A stretch of 64,000 nucleotides of DNA from Anniella stebbinsi (Eukaryota; Chordata; Lepidosauria; Squamata; Anniellidae). The stretch covers positions 228,001,654 to 228,065,653 of the forward strand of contig JARDYH010000001.1 in assembly GCA_029215795.1 (NCBI GenBank), given 5' to 3'. Positions 34,196 to 46,246 of this stretch are shown here, piece after piece. How positions within the stretch are numbered: the stretch's first letter is position 1; each line of letters starts with the position of its first letter. The position numbers were made by a program, and so were the translations under genes. Under the pieces are notes generated by a model. It was not told where the DNA came from, searched no databases, and worked only from the letters and a program-made list of their open reading frames with translations.

Positions 34196-34828
34196 TTAGC
34201 ATGCTCTATGTGGGGATGCCTTTGAAAACGGTTTGGAAACTCCAGCTGGTCTAGAATGCTGCAGCCTGACTATTGACTGGGGCTGGTGATAGGGGCGCAA
34301 TGACTCCTTTATTGCAACACCTTCATTGGCTACCGGTCTGTTTCTTGGCACAATTCAACATACTTGTTATGACCTATAAAGCCATATGGCTTAGGAGCAG
34401 GCTGTCTCAAAGACCACCTTTTCCCATACAATTTTAAGATCTTGGGGGAGGCTATGCATTTGATGCTGCCACCATCAGAGTCACATTGGGTGGGGACGTG
34501 AAATAGGGTCTTCTTGGTCTCTGCTCCCAGGCTCTAGAACTCCCTGCCAAGGGAATCTAGGTTGTCCCCCCCCCCTCTCCATTCTCCTTCTGCTGGCAGG
34601 CAAATGCTTTTTTATTCAGGTAGGTCTTTGGTGTACATGCTGGTCTGTTGCTGAAGGGTTTTTTTAATTGGCTAGTGCTATATGTGTTTTTAATAGTGTT
34701 TTTTATTTATTTTCATGTTATATTTTAATTAAAATTTTATTTTTTATTTTTTAATCTGTTATTGTTTGCTGCCTTGAGGAAGTGGGATGTACATTTAATG
34801 AATCAATCAATCGATCAATCAATCAATC
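34196..34828 (+). pseudogene. L2-like LINE: ORF2 C-terminal part, 3' UTR and ATCA tail
   Basis: Translation gives LHWLPVCFLAQFNILVMTYK (the HWLPV.....FKI motif of L2-type ORF2 C-termini), then a decayed LWNSLP-like region near 34530. A T-rich UTR follows, with TTTGCTGCCTTGAGGAAGTG and an AATC/ATCA simple repeat at 34796-34828. 5'-truncated with stops and frameshifts. It starts next to the family R element. Confidence 0.65.
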
Positions 34829-36569
34829 TTTTCTCTCCTTCTCTTTCTTCCTCTCCTGTATAGGTGTGAAGTGTTGCTGCAGGGTACAAACTACTGAATG
34901 AATGAATGAAACAAAATCTGAAATGCTACAGGTTCCCCATTTAGATAGATGGAACTGAAAAGTGCCATTTGAATCTACACAAAGATATGAATAATCTTGA
35001 ATTTGACCATTTTGAGGTGCCAGTAGATAGGAGGTAATTCTGCCTCTGACATTAAGCCAGCTTTGTCTTTTCTTGTGGAAAATCTTCAGGTCCAGTGATT
35101 CTTTAACCCACAATGTACAACTTGAGCTTCATCCCTTTTCCAAGAAACTACCACTTTCACAACAAAGATCCCAGCTATATACCTATTCAGTCATATATTC
35201 TTTAAGGCAAGAGTGCTCCACCTTTATGCTCTGCAGCAATAATTCACACCTATATAGGAAAGGGGAAAAAATGGGGACGAGAGAAATGATTTTGTTTCAT
35301 CTGGAAAGCACTTAAACTCTGGTGACCTCGTTCAGTTCCATCTCTCTGCTCCTCCTTGGGAACCACCTTTCCTCCTTTCAAACTTCTTCAAGACAGGGCG
35401 CAAATGATGAAAAATGACTGAGGGAAAGAACTACAGAAATGCTGTATATACTGTTTGAAGTGCCTTTATTTTAAATCTTGTCATAATAGAAATACAGGCG
35501 TGGAGGCAGATACAAAGTGTGCAGGTTAAGAGGCAGAAGAACAGAATGAAGTCTAATCGCTAATTGAGAGGTTAGGGTGGAATACACAAGTCCTAAAATG
35601 TAGAAAGGTTGACTCTTGAATAGCCTTCCTTTTATTATTATGGTCTGTAGGATAGGGGTGGGGGATCTTTTTCTGTTGAGGGTCACATACCCTTATGGAT
35701 AATCTGCCGGGGCCACAGGCCAGGTGTGGACATGGCCTAAATAGTGGTGGATGCAGACAGAGCCCAAAGTGGGTGGAGCCACTCCTCTCTCTCCCTCCCT
35801 TGGTGTACAACAACAAAAGTAGTAAGCAACCCCCCCCCCCCACGCACACAAATAAATAAAAACAAATAAGACAGGGTTTTTTTTTAATGGTCTGAGGAAT
35901 GGAGAGATGAACACTCAGCAATCCCATATTCAATTGTTGAAAAGCCGGAGTCCCTCTCATGTGTTGATTGTGTGAAGGGGACCTTACACAAGCACTAGGC
36001 CGTGGGACTGCTTCCTGGTCCTGCATTGGGCGTGCTGCTTGGCTCAAGCTCTAGATGTCCCCAGGTTTGCATCTGCTCCCATGTGGGCTTTTTCTTTGCA
36101 GATAGCCATGCTAAGGTGTGGGTATCTCGAGGCAGAGTGTCATGGCCAGGAGTATGGCTGTGCTATCCAGTATACCCACATGAGCAACACATGGAGGGGG
36201 CTTAAAACTGTGTCAAACCCTATAGAGAGGGATAGTTTTGCAACATGCTCAGAAAAACTGAATGCAAGAGTCTAGCACAAGCAATGTTATATAAGTGCTC
36301 TCCATCTGTCCCCCACTCATTTGTGGCAGAGAGATCACCCAAACCCAGGTACCTGTGCAGCTGCTGAGTGCCACACATGATCTTCTCCTGTCCTCTTCTG
36401 GCAATCTCAATAGAATATTGATCATCTGCCCTGTCCTCCATGCTACCAGCCCCAGTGGGTACCAGCCGCCACTGGCCTAACATATGAACCTGCCCAAGTG
36501 TTAGGATCATTCTTAGATTACCTTCTCTAGATCCTCCTGCCTTTGGGTGTGAGATAGATAGTGATTCAG
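34829..36569. other. No gene recognised
   Basis: 35655-35780 (GGGGTGGGGGATCTTTTTC, GGGCCACAGGCCAGG) looks like an old dispersed repeat. C11 or so at 35829-35840. The remainder is unassigned. Confidence 0.4.
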
Positions 36570-36797
36570 TGGCTCAATTCGGACAACACGATAGTCAATA
36601 GTGGAGTAATAATCAACTTTACAGTTGTTCAACTAGGGGGTACTCCCCACACAACATGGTAATAAATAATCAACTGTGGTGTGGATGAGGGTCAGCACTG
36701 AGTTGACTATGGCAGCATACGGATGACACAATAGTCAAAACAACTGACGATTGTTTCCCCCACACCAGTTGTTTATTGTGTCGTCCGAATTGAGCCA
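36570..36797. mobile_element. Family F MITE, compact copy
   Basis: Left TGGCTCAATTCGGACAACAC, right ..GTCGTCCGAATTGAGCCA, inverted repeats of more than 20 bp with one or two differences. Sub-repeats of ATAATCAAC and TAGTCAA line the interior. Non-coding; no target duplication seen. A larger relative is at 41942-42470. Confidence 0.78.
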
Positions 36798-37948
36798 GTA
36801 GGTACTTTTCAGCTATACTCCCTGGCTTTAGAATGTCTGACATCTTTTTGGCACCAGATAAGGACTTTATTTTTTTTTTAGTTACCCAGGTATTTTTGAT
36901 CTATTAAACTTTTTGTCTTTTAGCTTAGTTGTGTCTCTCGAACACTGCTAAATTTGTTCCTGCTCTACTGCTTTGTTTCCCATGTGAATTTTTATGGCTT
37001 TATTGTTTTTGCATTCCTTGTCTGTCACTCTACGACTCCTTTGGACTGAAGAAACAGGATAAAATTGCTACAAACAAGCAAACAAATAACAGTTCTTTCA
37101 GCTCAAGTCCAGCTAGCTATGGGCATACAGTGTATTGCTCCCCCTATTAGCTAAGGAATCAATGATAGAAGAAGTTCTGAATTGGCCTGTGACATCCTCC
37201 CGTCTTAATATTTGTATTGTAAGCATTGATTGGCTGTGGGCCTGTACTTTGCTTGTGACACACTGTGATTCTGTGCTGTTTAGGGTGAATACAGACAAAT
37301 AGCCATTTAATTCAACTTACTAAGTGGTACCTTACGACAGCGGACATGCAACCAAGGCAGATGTCCATCATGTAGAGCATCCTCTAACACAGAGAAGAGA
37401 ACTTTTAGCACATCAGATGGGAACAAATGCTTTACAAAGACATGAAATAATATATTTCTGGCAGCACAGGAGGCAAAATGACTAGATGGAGAAGAATTTC
37501 CAGGACTGGAGGAGGAGGGCTTAAAGCCTTAAACATGAATTCAACCCAATCAAAAACAAAAAAACAAGCCAGTTATGAACTGAGTTGAACTCTGGAATTC
37601 AACTCTGCTTGCGATGATCTCACACCGGCAACTGGTGCCCCACTCCCACCTTCTCTGCTGCTGGTTTCCCTCCTCCTTCATTGCAAGATAGGTTTGGGAA
37701 TGGAAGGGGAAGAAGGAAACTAAAGAAAAGGAAGCCTGGGGAATACCGGAGACCTGGCAGAGAAGCATTCAATATGGCATAGGCATTTCTAAAGCTTTAG
37801 AGAACTCCCAGAGGAAGTCCAAGGACTTTTCTTCCTTTCTGAGAATTTCCTGAAAAGGCCCAGAAAGTTTGAACTAATTCTGAACGGAAATGTGGGAGGG
37901 AATCATCCATCTCTAAAATTATTTGCATTATCTCCTCTCAGAACATCT
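36798..37948. other. No recognised feature
   Basis: AT-rich, no element ends. Confidence 0.45.
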
Positions 37949-38279
37949 AAGGGCTGTCTTGACACTGTCTTTGCCCTGGGATGGCTCCAAATCCACACTC
38001 CGTCGGTTAGATGACACAGTCGCAGATTCGAAGCCACACTGGGACAAAGGGGCAAAGAGGCGCAGCTGAAAAGTCAGGGACTTACCCCAACTTTTCCAGT
38101 CAGAGCGAAGCTAGCCCAGCTTTTCTGCCGGTCAGTCCTCGCTCAGAGCCACTCCAGGGGCGTTCCTGGGTGGAAGGTGGCTCCCCATTAGGACAAAGTG
38201 CCGCCACCATGTGCCATTGAGAGCATGGGAGTTTGGCAGCAGAGCAGCCCTGACCCAACGCCGTGAAGACAGCTGCTTA
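37949..38279. mobile_element. Family S element, copy 2
   Basis: AAGGGCTGTCTTGACACTG at the left and CCGTGAAGACAGCTGCTTA at the right are imperfect inverted ends. Internal blocks shared with 24206-24525: CGCAGATTCGAAGCC, GCGCAGCTGAAAAGTCAGGG, ACTTACCCCAACTTTTCCAG, GGTCAGTCCTCGCTC. CpG kept at several sites. Confidence 0.7.
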
Positions 38280-38283
38280 GATT

Positions 38284-38575
38284 ATGCCACTTCTTTCCTT
38301 TCAAAGCCCACCTCAAAACCAACCCCTTCCATTTCGACCTTTAGAATCTTATTCCTCATCTCCAACTGAAACAAAGCTTAATTGCCGTTGTAATTGTGCT
38401 TGTCATTATCTGCTAGCTTTGCCCCTCTCCTCTCCCTTCCCATTCCTCTTTCTGTTGTCTCCTTCATTATTGATATTTAGACTGTAAGCTCCTTGGGTCG
38501 ATGACCTCTCATTTTTGCTTCCATGATGCTGTGCATTGATGGGCTAGGTAATAAATAATAATTATGATAAAACTG
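38284..38575 (+). mobile_element. CR1/L2-type LINE or SINE 3' end
   Basis: ACTGTAAGCTCCTTGGGTCG, ATGACCTCTCATTTTTGCTT, GTGCATTGATGGGCTAGGTA and AATAAATAATAATTAT match the common amniote retroposon tail pattern (gtaagctccttggggcagggac .. aataataata). 5' limit uncertain. Confidence 0.6.
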
Positions 38576-39156
38576 GATTGAAATGCAATATTTATGGCAC
38601 ACCATCTACCACTATTCCGAAGCTGCACACAAATAATACTGACTCCCAACACCTGTGACCATGAGCTCCCTCTAAAATCCCTGACCTAAAATCATTTTCC
38701 AACCAGTTTTGGCATTGTAATACTGACTGGCAATATTGCAATAGGAGCCTGCCGGTTGGGTCGTTCTGAATATTCTGAGTTTACATTCAGCAAGCAGCTG
38801 AACCTTCGTGGGCTTTTCTTTTTAATTGGTAGCTCAAGCATAACAAATGAAACAAAAGTTATATTTAGAGCCATGAATAAGGCGGCATTATGAGGGAAAG
38901 AACATACAGTACAAGTAGAAGAAACACAGGGAGATTCATTTTTTTTATTTCTTCAGGCTCTTCCCTACCTGAGTTTTGAGTTTACATTTGAAAACATGTC
39001 AGTGAATCTTTGCAAGAATTAAAGCCAATGTGCCATGGGCTTACAGCAAACAAACAACAAAAATCTGCATTTTGTTGCTCATCACTAGTGGCTGTGCAAC
39101 GGAGACTTCACAATGGTTACTTTCAACCACAGTTAAAGTGAGCTCTTAAAGAGCAC
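38576..39156. other. No recognised feature
   Basis: AT-rich DNA without repeat ends. Confidence 0.45.
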
Positions 39157-39267
39157 TTCCCCAACCTGGTGCCCTCCAGATGTGTTGGACTACAACACTC
39201 ATCATTCCCAAGCAGGATGACTGGGGAAGATTGAAGTTGTAGTTCAAGTCATCTGGAGGGTACGTGG
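39157..39267. repeat. Family P palindromic element
   Basis: TTCCCCAACCTGGTGCCCTC, CAGATGTGTTGGACTACAAC, then the inverted half TTGAAGTTGTAGTTCAAGTC and ATCTGGAGGGTACG. The clearest member of family P; arms of about 45 bp. Directly abuts family E. Confidence 0.7.
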
Positions 39268-39501
39268 GCCAGATCTACACCTTGCATCAAATCATTATAA
39301 TCCCATCATGGTAATGCTATGTCCCTCTTGCACATTTATACCTCCAGGACACACAATGACATTTGTTACGGTATTTTGAATAATGTGGAATAAAAAGCAG
39401 GAAATGACACCATGAAAGCACTATATGGAATGTGTAATGTCTTCCAACAGTTATCAGTGCACTTCAATACCGCTATACAGCAGTAGTTTAGATATGTCCC
39501 A
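39268..39501. mobile_element. Family E element, expanded or composite
   Basis: Left GGCCAGATCTACACCTTGCA; right CAGTAGTTTAGATATGTCCC. The internal part 39395-39500 reads GCAGGAAATGACACCATGAAAG.., so a second family E start may be embedded, with TCAGTGCACTTCAATACCGC before the end. Confidence 0.6.
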
Positions 39502-40643
39502 GTTTCTATTAAACTGCTTCTTATCTTTGAATGGTGAAAGGGACTCCCCTTCCCTTGCGCTCCAAGCAAAAATAAACAGAAATATCAGGCAGAAACAGAG
39601 TAGGATGAATCTGCAAAACATTTTTTCTGTTATTTGATTATTCTAATGTATTCTTTTCCTGTAACGAAAAGATGAGTATGCAGATGAGGGGGGAATGGTC
39701 ATGCACATAGGCATAATTTGGATTCTCTGTAACTAGGGTCATTAAAGGAAGGTGGCATGTTTATCCCCATCCACTATTGGCATTGCCAAATATACCGCTT
39801 TAGTTTTTTCACCATATAGTTGAATACTCCCCTTCGATGCTTACAGAGAAAGGTAAAGTGCTACACTTGTGTTTGGGAAATTGTTTCAGTAAGAGCCAAG
39901 TCTCACTTGGTAGCTCAGCCTTCACTGAGAGGGACCCCCTTCATGGGATTTACTCCTGTCTATGGCTGCACAGTAGGGTGTGATTTTGCCCCTAAAAAAA
40001 AAATGTGTCCCAAACCTTTTCAATGCCACAGTGATTTCTACCCAATTAATTGCCTGTCTTTATAGCAAACTGGGTGCTTGGGGCAGAGTGGGCTCCTTTT
40101 TTCATCTTTCAGTATAGGAATCACTTAATAACAGGTAATTCACACTTTTCAAAAGACCACATTTGTGATCAATGAGAGGATTAGCAAAACAATTTGCTTC
40201 CTTTTAGCACACTCAACCTGTCCCTTTCAAGATAATTGCCCAGTAATTTTGCAACTTTGTAACTCTTTTTTAAGGCAATTAACCTCTGCAAGGAAAAGAA
40301 TCAAAGCTCTCTTCCCAGGGTGCAGTTCAATTTCGATAAGGAGCCTGCTTAAAGGAGCACATTGTGTTTTCTCCCCAGGCGCTGTACATCCCCTAATATT
40401 AGGCCATACACAGGGCACACTGACATAGTCAGACTTGTAGGGATAGGTGAATCAGTCTATTTTCAGCCCATGCCACCTACTTTCACGTGTGAACTGTCCC
40501 AAGTCTGTTCCATCGCGTTTATGTTTCCATTATCACTTTATTATTATTATTTTTAAAGCATACTGAAGTGAACATTTCAATACTCAGTGTTATATGAGTT
40601 GTTCCAAGGGCTGCTTATAAAGTTAATGAGCTGGATCCCAATG
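39502..40643. other. No recognised feature
   Basis: No gene, element ends or structure recognised. Confidence 0.45.
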
Positions 40644-40682
40644 TAGGCCAGATCTACACCAAGCAGGATATAGCACTATGAA

Positions 40683-41060
40683 CAGGGTCGTGCAGAGCTG
40701 GTAATATACCCAGGCCAGATGGGAAGTGTGTGCCCCCCCATTTCAAACTGCTCATTAAGTGTTTTTTAATCAGTGGCACTGATTCAGTGTTAAATACATA
40801 TATGAACTAGAATGATTTATAAAAAAGGTAATGGGAAGCACTTTTATTCAAGATGTAAGACATCACTTCTTCACATTCAGAATTTCACAACGGATGGCTT
40901 CTGCTCTGTTTCCATAAGGCGGGCTCCTCACTTCTCGATGGGCTGCTTACACTATGGAAGTAGTAGCGTAAGCTGGGGGGGAGCTCATCGTCAGAGTGCC
41001 CCCTCAAAATCATGGCCCCCGGACCAACTGGCCCCACTGCCACCCCTCTGCATGGCCCTG
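40683..41060. mobile_element. Family H hAT element with exact 8-bp target duplication
   Basis: Terminal inverted repeats CAGGGTCGTGCAGAG and CTCTGCATGGCCCTG. ACTATGAA flanks both sides (40675-40682 and 41061-41068), and removing the element restores a continuous family E sequence. The interior includes GGGGGGGAGCTCATCG near 40975 and is non-coding. CAGGG.. ends are typical of hAT elements. Confidence 0.88.
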
Positions 41061-41093
41061 ACTATGAAAGTGGTATGAAAGCAGTATATAAAG

Positions 41094-41548
41094 TAGAGCT
41101 GTGCATGGATCCAGATCTGGATTCCAAATCCGGAGCGGATTGGGCTGATCTGGGCCTCCCAGATCTGGATCCAAACCAGATTGGGCCCAGATCGGGCCGG
41201 ATTGGATCTATGATCCGGATTCGATCACAGCACTCCCTCCTGCTCTCCCCGCTCTCCCCCTCCCTCCCCCACTCTCCCTGTTTACCTGCTGCCTCCTCTG
41301 CGTTGTCCCCTAATTGGTTAGAGTGCCACATCACCTGATGCGAGCGGGAAATGCGGCAGCACATAGCGAGGAGAGAGGACGACAGCAGGACGACACGGAG
41401 GAGGCAGCAGGTAAGCAGGGAGAGTGGGGGGAGGGAGAGCGGGGAGAGCAGGAGGGAGCGCTGTGCACGAATCCGGATCGGATCGGGCCTGATCCGGACC
41501 TGACAGATTGGGATCCAGTTCGGATTGGGGGGTCCATGCACAACCCTA
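41094..41548. mobile_element. Family C hAT element, shortest copy
   Basis: Ends TAGAGCTGTGCATGGATCC and ..GTCCATGCACAACCCTA, exact 8-bp target duplication ATATAAAG (41086-41093 and 41549-41556). GATCTGGAT / GATCCGGAT subterminal repeats. The central inverted repeat has TTTACCTGCTGCCTCCTC (41281-41298) paired with GAGGAGGCAGCAGGTAAG (41398-41415) around ACATCACCTGATGCG. A 159-codon minus-strand frame spans it but is only composition. Confidence 0.92.
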
Positions 41549-41941
41549 ATATAAAGGATCTACTCTACTGCTTTATAGAGGTATTGAAGTGCACTGACAA
41601 CTGTTGGGGCCCATGACACATTCCATATGCCTCATTCATACCACTTTCATAGTGTTATATCCTGCTTGGAATAGATGTATCATGGGCCCCAACATTTATC
41701 AGTGCACTTCAATACCACTATAAAGCAGCAGTGTAGATCCAGCTGTAGTCATACTTAAACAAGAGCCAGTGAAATCAATGGCCCTTGATAGTCATGACTA
41801 ATTTAAGTTCCATGCATTTCAAAGCGTCTGCTCTAAGTATGACTAAATTGGGATTCAACCTTTAAAATCTTGTCTTTTTTTCTTTTTTACAGGTTTAATT
41901 TTTTAAAATAGAATACCACAGGCAATAGTATTTAGAATGAC

Positions 41942-42470
41942 TGGCTTCGGATGACACAATAATCAACAGTGGGTTAAATAATTTATGGTGAGTTAAATAG
42001 TCAATGGTTGGTTATTGTGTTGTCTGTCAGGATTTTTTTCACACCACAGTTGGTTATTCAGCCGAAATAACCAATGCAAATAACCAACACTGTGCAGAGT
42101 TGATTATTTGTACAACCTTTGGTTATCGAGTCATCTGACGGACACCGTTGACTATTTCATTGCACACCGTTGGTTATTTTCAGCGACTACAGAGTCCTTT
42201 GGCAAGAGTGACCAAAGTGGCAGCTGCCACTCTAGTCCAGCTGGCAGAACTCAGAATGGCTGATGGGATACCAGTGGGAGGACTGAGAGAGGAAGAGAGG
42301 ACAGGGGATGTGTCAATCAAACACACTGTTGCCTAATAGTCAACTCAACGCTGCTTTAATCCACACCACGGTTATTATAATCATGTCGTGTAGGGAGCAC
42401 CCCCTTGATAATCAACCATTGAATTGACTATTAACCCATCATTGACTATTTTGCTGTCCGAATGCAGCCA
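41942..42470. mobile_element. Family F MITE, long copy
   Basis: TGGCTTCGGATGACACAATA at the left, GCTGTCCGAATGCAGCCA at the right. Many ATAATCAAC / GTTGGTTATT words in both orientations; an internal inverted pair (GTTGTCTGTCAGG and GAGTCATCTGACGG, 42018-42140) suggests a nested copy. Confidence 0.7.
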
Positions 42471-44739
42471 ATGGTTGGCATGCAGCCCCAGGGCCAGAAA
42501 TGTCCCTGGGATGTGATGACATGACATCTGTCCTAGAGACGTTTATTTGAGGGTGGGGGGAATAGCTGTCCCTATGAACCTGTGGGGACAGCCATCTTTT
42601 TCCTTTACTATGACCCTGGGAGGAATAGCAGATTTGAGGCCTCATTTTAAAAGCACATGGCAGTAGCTATATGTCCACATTCCTATGACCTGCTTTATTT
42701 TAAAAAAGGACTTCAACACTGTACAAAAGGAGGCAGGGAGAGACTAAAACTTTAAAGACAGCTCTCAAACCACCTCGTTCAGAAAGTTAAGCATTCAAAT
42801 GCAAGTTTTAAAGTATAGTACTTGCAGGGTAATTTTTTAAAAATCATTTCATTTCTTCTTCTCCTCAATGATCCACTGACCAATTGTTGTTTTACATTGG
42901 GTTCAAGGTATAGCTCAAAGGGAACTGTGAATTTAAACCTAGGCAGAGTGGCTTAGAATTAAGATTCATGGTTTGAGAGTAATTTAGATTTGAGTAACAT
43001 TTACCAAGGCATTTTTGAGATACGTTTCTTTCCTGCACTACGCCGCTTCTTATAAAGCTTGATAAGAAAGTCATTCAACTTTATAAATGAGCTTAAGGAC
43101 ACCCCACCAGAAAAGGGGGGATGCCCTAGGTGTGTAATGCAAATTGCAACATGTGCATTGAACACCTGAGACATCTGTAAGAAAGGGTTTTTGTTTTTTT
43201 TTTGCCTTCGTCCTTGGAAATATGACATATCACAAGGGTCATTGTGCCTTTCCTTCTCGTGCACTGTTATGCAGCACACCAAAACAAATGAGAAGGGAGG
43301 CTTGGATTTTAAACTGGAGATCAATTCAACTTAACCTGGAGATCAATTCTGGGTCTCATTAGGCTCACCTTGACTTTGAAGCAGGCTTTTTCAAGCCCCA
43401 AAGTGCTTGTGGAGAACCTCACTGAGTTCTCTAAGTTTTATAGCTCGCTTGATTTTGTTTTTAAATCTTAAATGCACTGTAGAAGAAAGGAATTGTTGGT
43501 CCGCAGAAGAAAGGAACTCTGGATCTGTATGGATATCTTCAGTCAGATTTAGCAGAGAGATAAACTGATTAAGGATAGTCTGTTTTTAACTAAAATAGGA
43601 ATGGGTTGTTTTTTCAACTTCATTATCATTTGCCCTAGTTCCTTTTTCTACATAAGAGGGGGGTTTTTTAATAAAAAAAATTGCCACAAGTATAGATTAA
43701 TTTTGTGCTGTTTCTACTCTATAATCTTTGTTATTGTAATGAAAATGTGCAGTAAGAATGAACCTAAAACAACAATTTTAAATGATGAGAAAATCATTTT
43801 CAAGAGGTACTTTTAAATGATAATGAGGGAATTGTGGAAATGTAATCCATAATTGCCCTGTTTTGCATTTAAGTGAAAGCATTACAACAAGGAACATGCT
43901 ACTTAAATTAGTACTGCAGCATACCTAGGACACCTGACACTTACATGGTGTGTGTTTGTGGGTGATGTGCTACAGCTTTTTGTACGAAGTCCACCCTGTA
44001 AACATTAACCACAGAAGAGGACACTGCAAGGCGGCATGTATTCAAAATGTCATTTGAAGACGTATAGCACCTGTTATTTGCACCTGTGGCTTCTACGCAC
44101 CACATTTTAAAGTGTAAGCAAATATCTGTCTACTATAACCACGGCTGAACTCTGCAGTTCTGAACTTTGACATTTTGCCAGTAAGTAAATAAGTATGAAA
44201 TTCTGAAAGTTGTGGATATTGAGTGACATTAAATTTTTAAAAATGCATGGAAGCAAAAAATGTGAAAAATGCACAAACTTCCAAGGTTTATTTTTTCATT
44301 TATTTATTATATTTCGATGTCGCCTAATAGCCAAAGCTCTCTGGGAAGTTCACAAATTAGTGCTTCAAAAATATTTTCCATGATATCTTGATCAGGCCTA
44401 TGCAAGCAGCTTGCTCATTTGACTGGCACATTAGCTGACTATATGAAGACAATAAAAAGCATGCCTGCCAAATGTTAATTGGTATGGTGTATTACTCAAT
44501 AAGTCACTTTAGGGTGTAATCCTCTGAATGCTTAAACAGAAAAAGATCGTACAACTCCTAGCATTTCCCAGCTGTTAATCCAGCACTCAAAAGGGTTAAA
44601 CAATTTTGCCAACACACACTAAAGAGGATATATCAAACTGAGATATCTAATATGATCCGGAATTATTGAATGGTCTGAATGAGGGATTGAGGAAAACCTA
44701 CAAGAAGATCCCCTAAGAGACCCCAGAACTATATTTAAG
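42471..44739. other. No recognised feature
   Basis: A relic of the 2246 hairpin repeat lies at 44529-44575 (AAAGATCGTACAACTCCTAG). The rest is AT-rich and unassigned. Confidence 0.45.
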
Positions 44740-45960
44740 AAGACCGCAAAGGAAAGTCCTGTCTCACAAACCTTTTAGAGTTCCTTGAGAGTGTCAAAAA
44801 CATGTAGAAAGAAGTGATCTGGTAGACACTGTTTACTTGGACTTCCAAAAGGCTTTCGTCAAAGTCCCTCACCAAAGACTCTTTAGCAAACGTAGCAGTC
44901 ATGGAATAAAGCGGGAGGTCCTCTTATGGATCAGTAACTGGGTAAAGAACAGAAAGCAGAGAGTAGGACTAAATGGTACATTCTCCCAATGGAAGGATGT
45001 ATCTAGTGGGGTTCCACAGGGATCTGTATTGGGACCAGTGCTTTTCAACTTATTCATAAATGGTCTGGAATTAGGAGTGAGTACTGAAGTGGCCAGATTT
45101 GCCAATTACATGAAATTAATTAGGATGGTTAAAACAAAAAGGGAGTGTGAGCTCCAAAAGGATATCTCCAAACTGAGAGAATGGGCGTCCAAATGTAATC
45201 AAGTGTAAAGTGATGTTTGTTGAGGCAAAAAATCCCAGTTGCAAGGATCTGAGCTAGTGGTGACCAACCAAGAAAGAGATCTTCGGATTGTGTTGGACAG
45301 TTTGATGAAAATGTCAATCCAATTTGTGGCTGCTGAAATAAATAAATAAATAAATAAATGCCAAATTCCATGTTAGGCATAATTAGAAAAGGAATTGAAA
45401 ATAAACTGCCAGTATCATGCTGCCCTTATATAAATCTATGGTTCAATCATACTTAATATATGGTGTATAGTTCTGGTCACCACAACGAATACTGTAGAGC
45501 TGGAAAAGGTGTGGAGAAACCAGCCAGACATCCAAAGGAGTTGTCAAAGGTTCTGAACCCTATCCTCAAAACAGGTCCCCTGCATTTTCCTCCCTCTCTT
45601 ATAATACTAGAACCAGGGGTCATCCCATGAAGCTGATGGGTGGGAGATTCAGGAGTTAAACCATAGTTAAACCACAAGATGTAGTGATGGCTAGCAATTT
45701 GGATGGCTTTAAAAATGGATTGGACAAATTTATGGAGGATAAAGTTTTCAATGGCTACTAATCCTGGCTGTATGCTACCTCCGGTATCAGAGGGAGTATG
45801 CTTATGTACACCAGTCACTGGGGAACATGGGTGCTGCTGCACTCATGTCTTGCTCGTGAATTTCCAGTCTACAGCTGGTTGGCCACTATGCAAACAGTAT
45901 GCTGGACTGGATACAACATGTATCAAGGAGGAAGACAGCAATCAAAATAACACACCCAGA
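44740..45960 (+). pseudogene. CR1/L2-like LINE: RT fragment to 3' UTR, decayed
   Basis: An open frame at 44837-45208 encodes RT motifs DFQKAFVKVPHQRL and SGVPQGSVLGPVLFNLFING. The catalytic motif normally FADD reads FANY, so both aspartates are lost. Downstream, with frameshifts and stops, LPLYKSMVQ-like and NTRTRGHPMKLMGGRFRS-like pieces and NLDGFKNGLDKFMEDKVFNG complete the C-terminus to about 45760. The UTR continues with TGGGGAACATGGGTGCTGCTG and TATGCTGGACTGGAT. An AAAT repeat (45335-45358) has expanded inside. Endonuclease and ORF1 absent. Confidence 0.82.
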
Positions 45961-46238
45961 TGATAGAACTTCAATAAAGTCCCCCCCCCCCGTAAAGTCT
46001 CAGATTAACTCATTAATGATACTGCTGAAGATGTGTGGTCTCACCACCCATGCATGCAATTTTTCATTGGAAAATGGTTGTCTCACTATTCATTGGGGGG
46101 CCCTTCTCTCTCCAGAACAAGTGTATAAAAGCCTGGGTAGTGAGAGCCCAATTTCACCTCTTCACTATGCTCTCTCATTGCTTTGCCTCCAGTCTTCACT
46201 GGACCATTGAACCCAAAGATTTAGTTAATTATGGATGT
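45961..46238. other. No recognised feature
   Basis: Short unassigned DNA between the LINE and the family C insertion; C run at 45981-45990. Confidence 0.45.
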
Positions 46239-46246
46239 CTTTAGAC

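Larger units (their letters stand above)
40644..41744. mobile_element. Family E sequence hosting two nested hAT insertions
   Basis: Family E pieces: 40644-40682 (GGCCAGATCTACACCAAGCA), 41061-41093 (ACTATGAAAGTGGTATGAAAG) and 41549-41744. The last holds an inverted unit to about 41670 and then a forward end CACTTCAATACCACTATAAAG.., so at least two family E copies overlap. The E sequence is older than both insertions. Confidence 0.75.

Noticed and set aside
41062..41541. 159-codon minus-strand frame
   Set aside because: It lies across the family C element and its GATCC repeats. Composition explains it.
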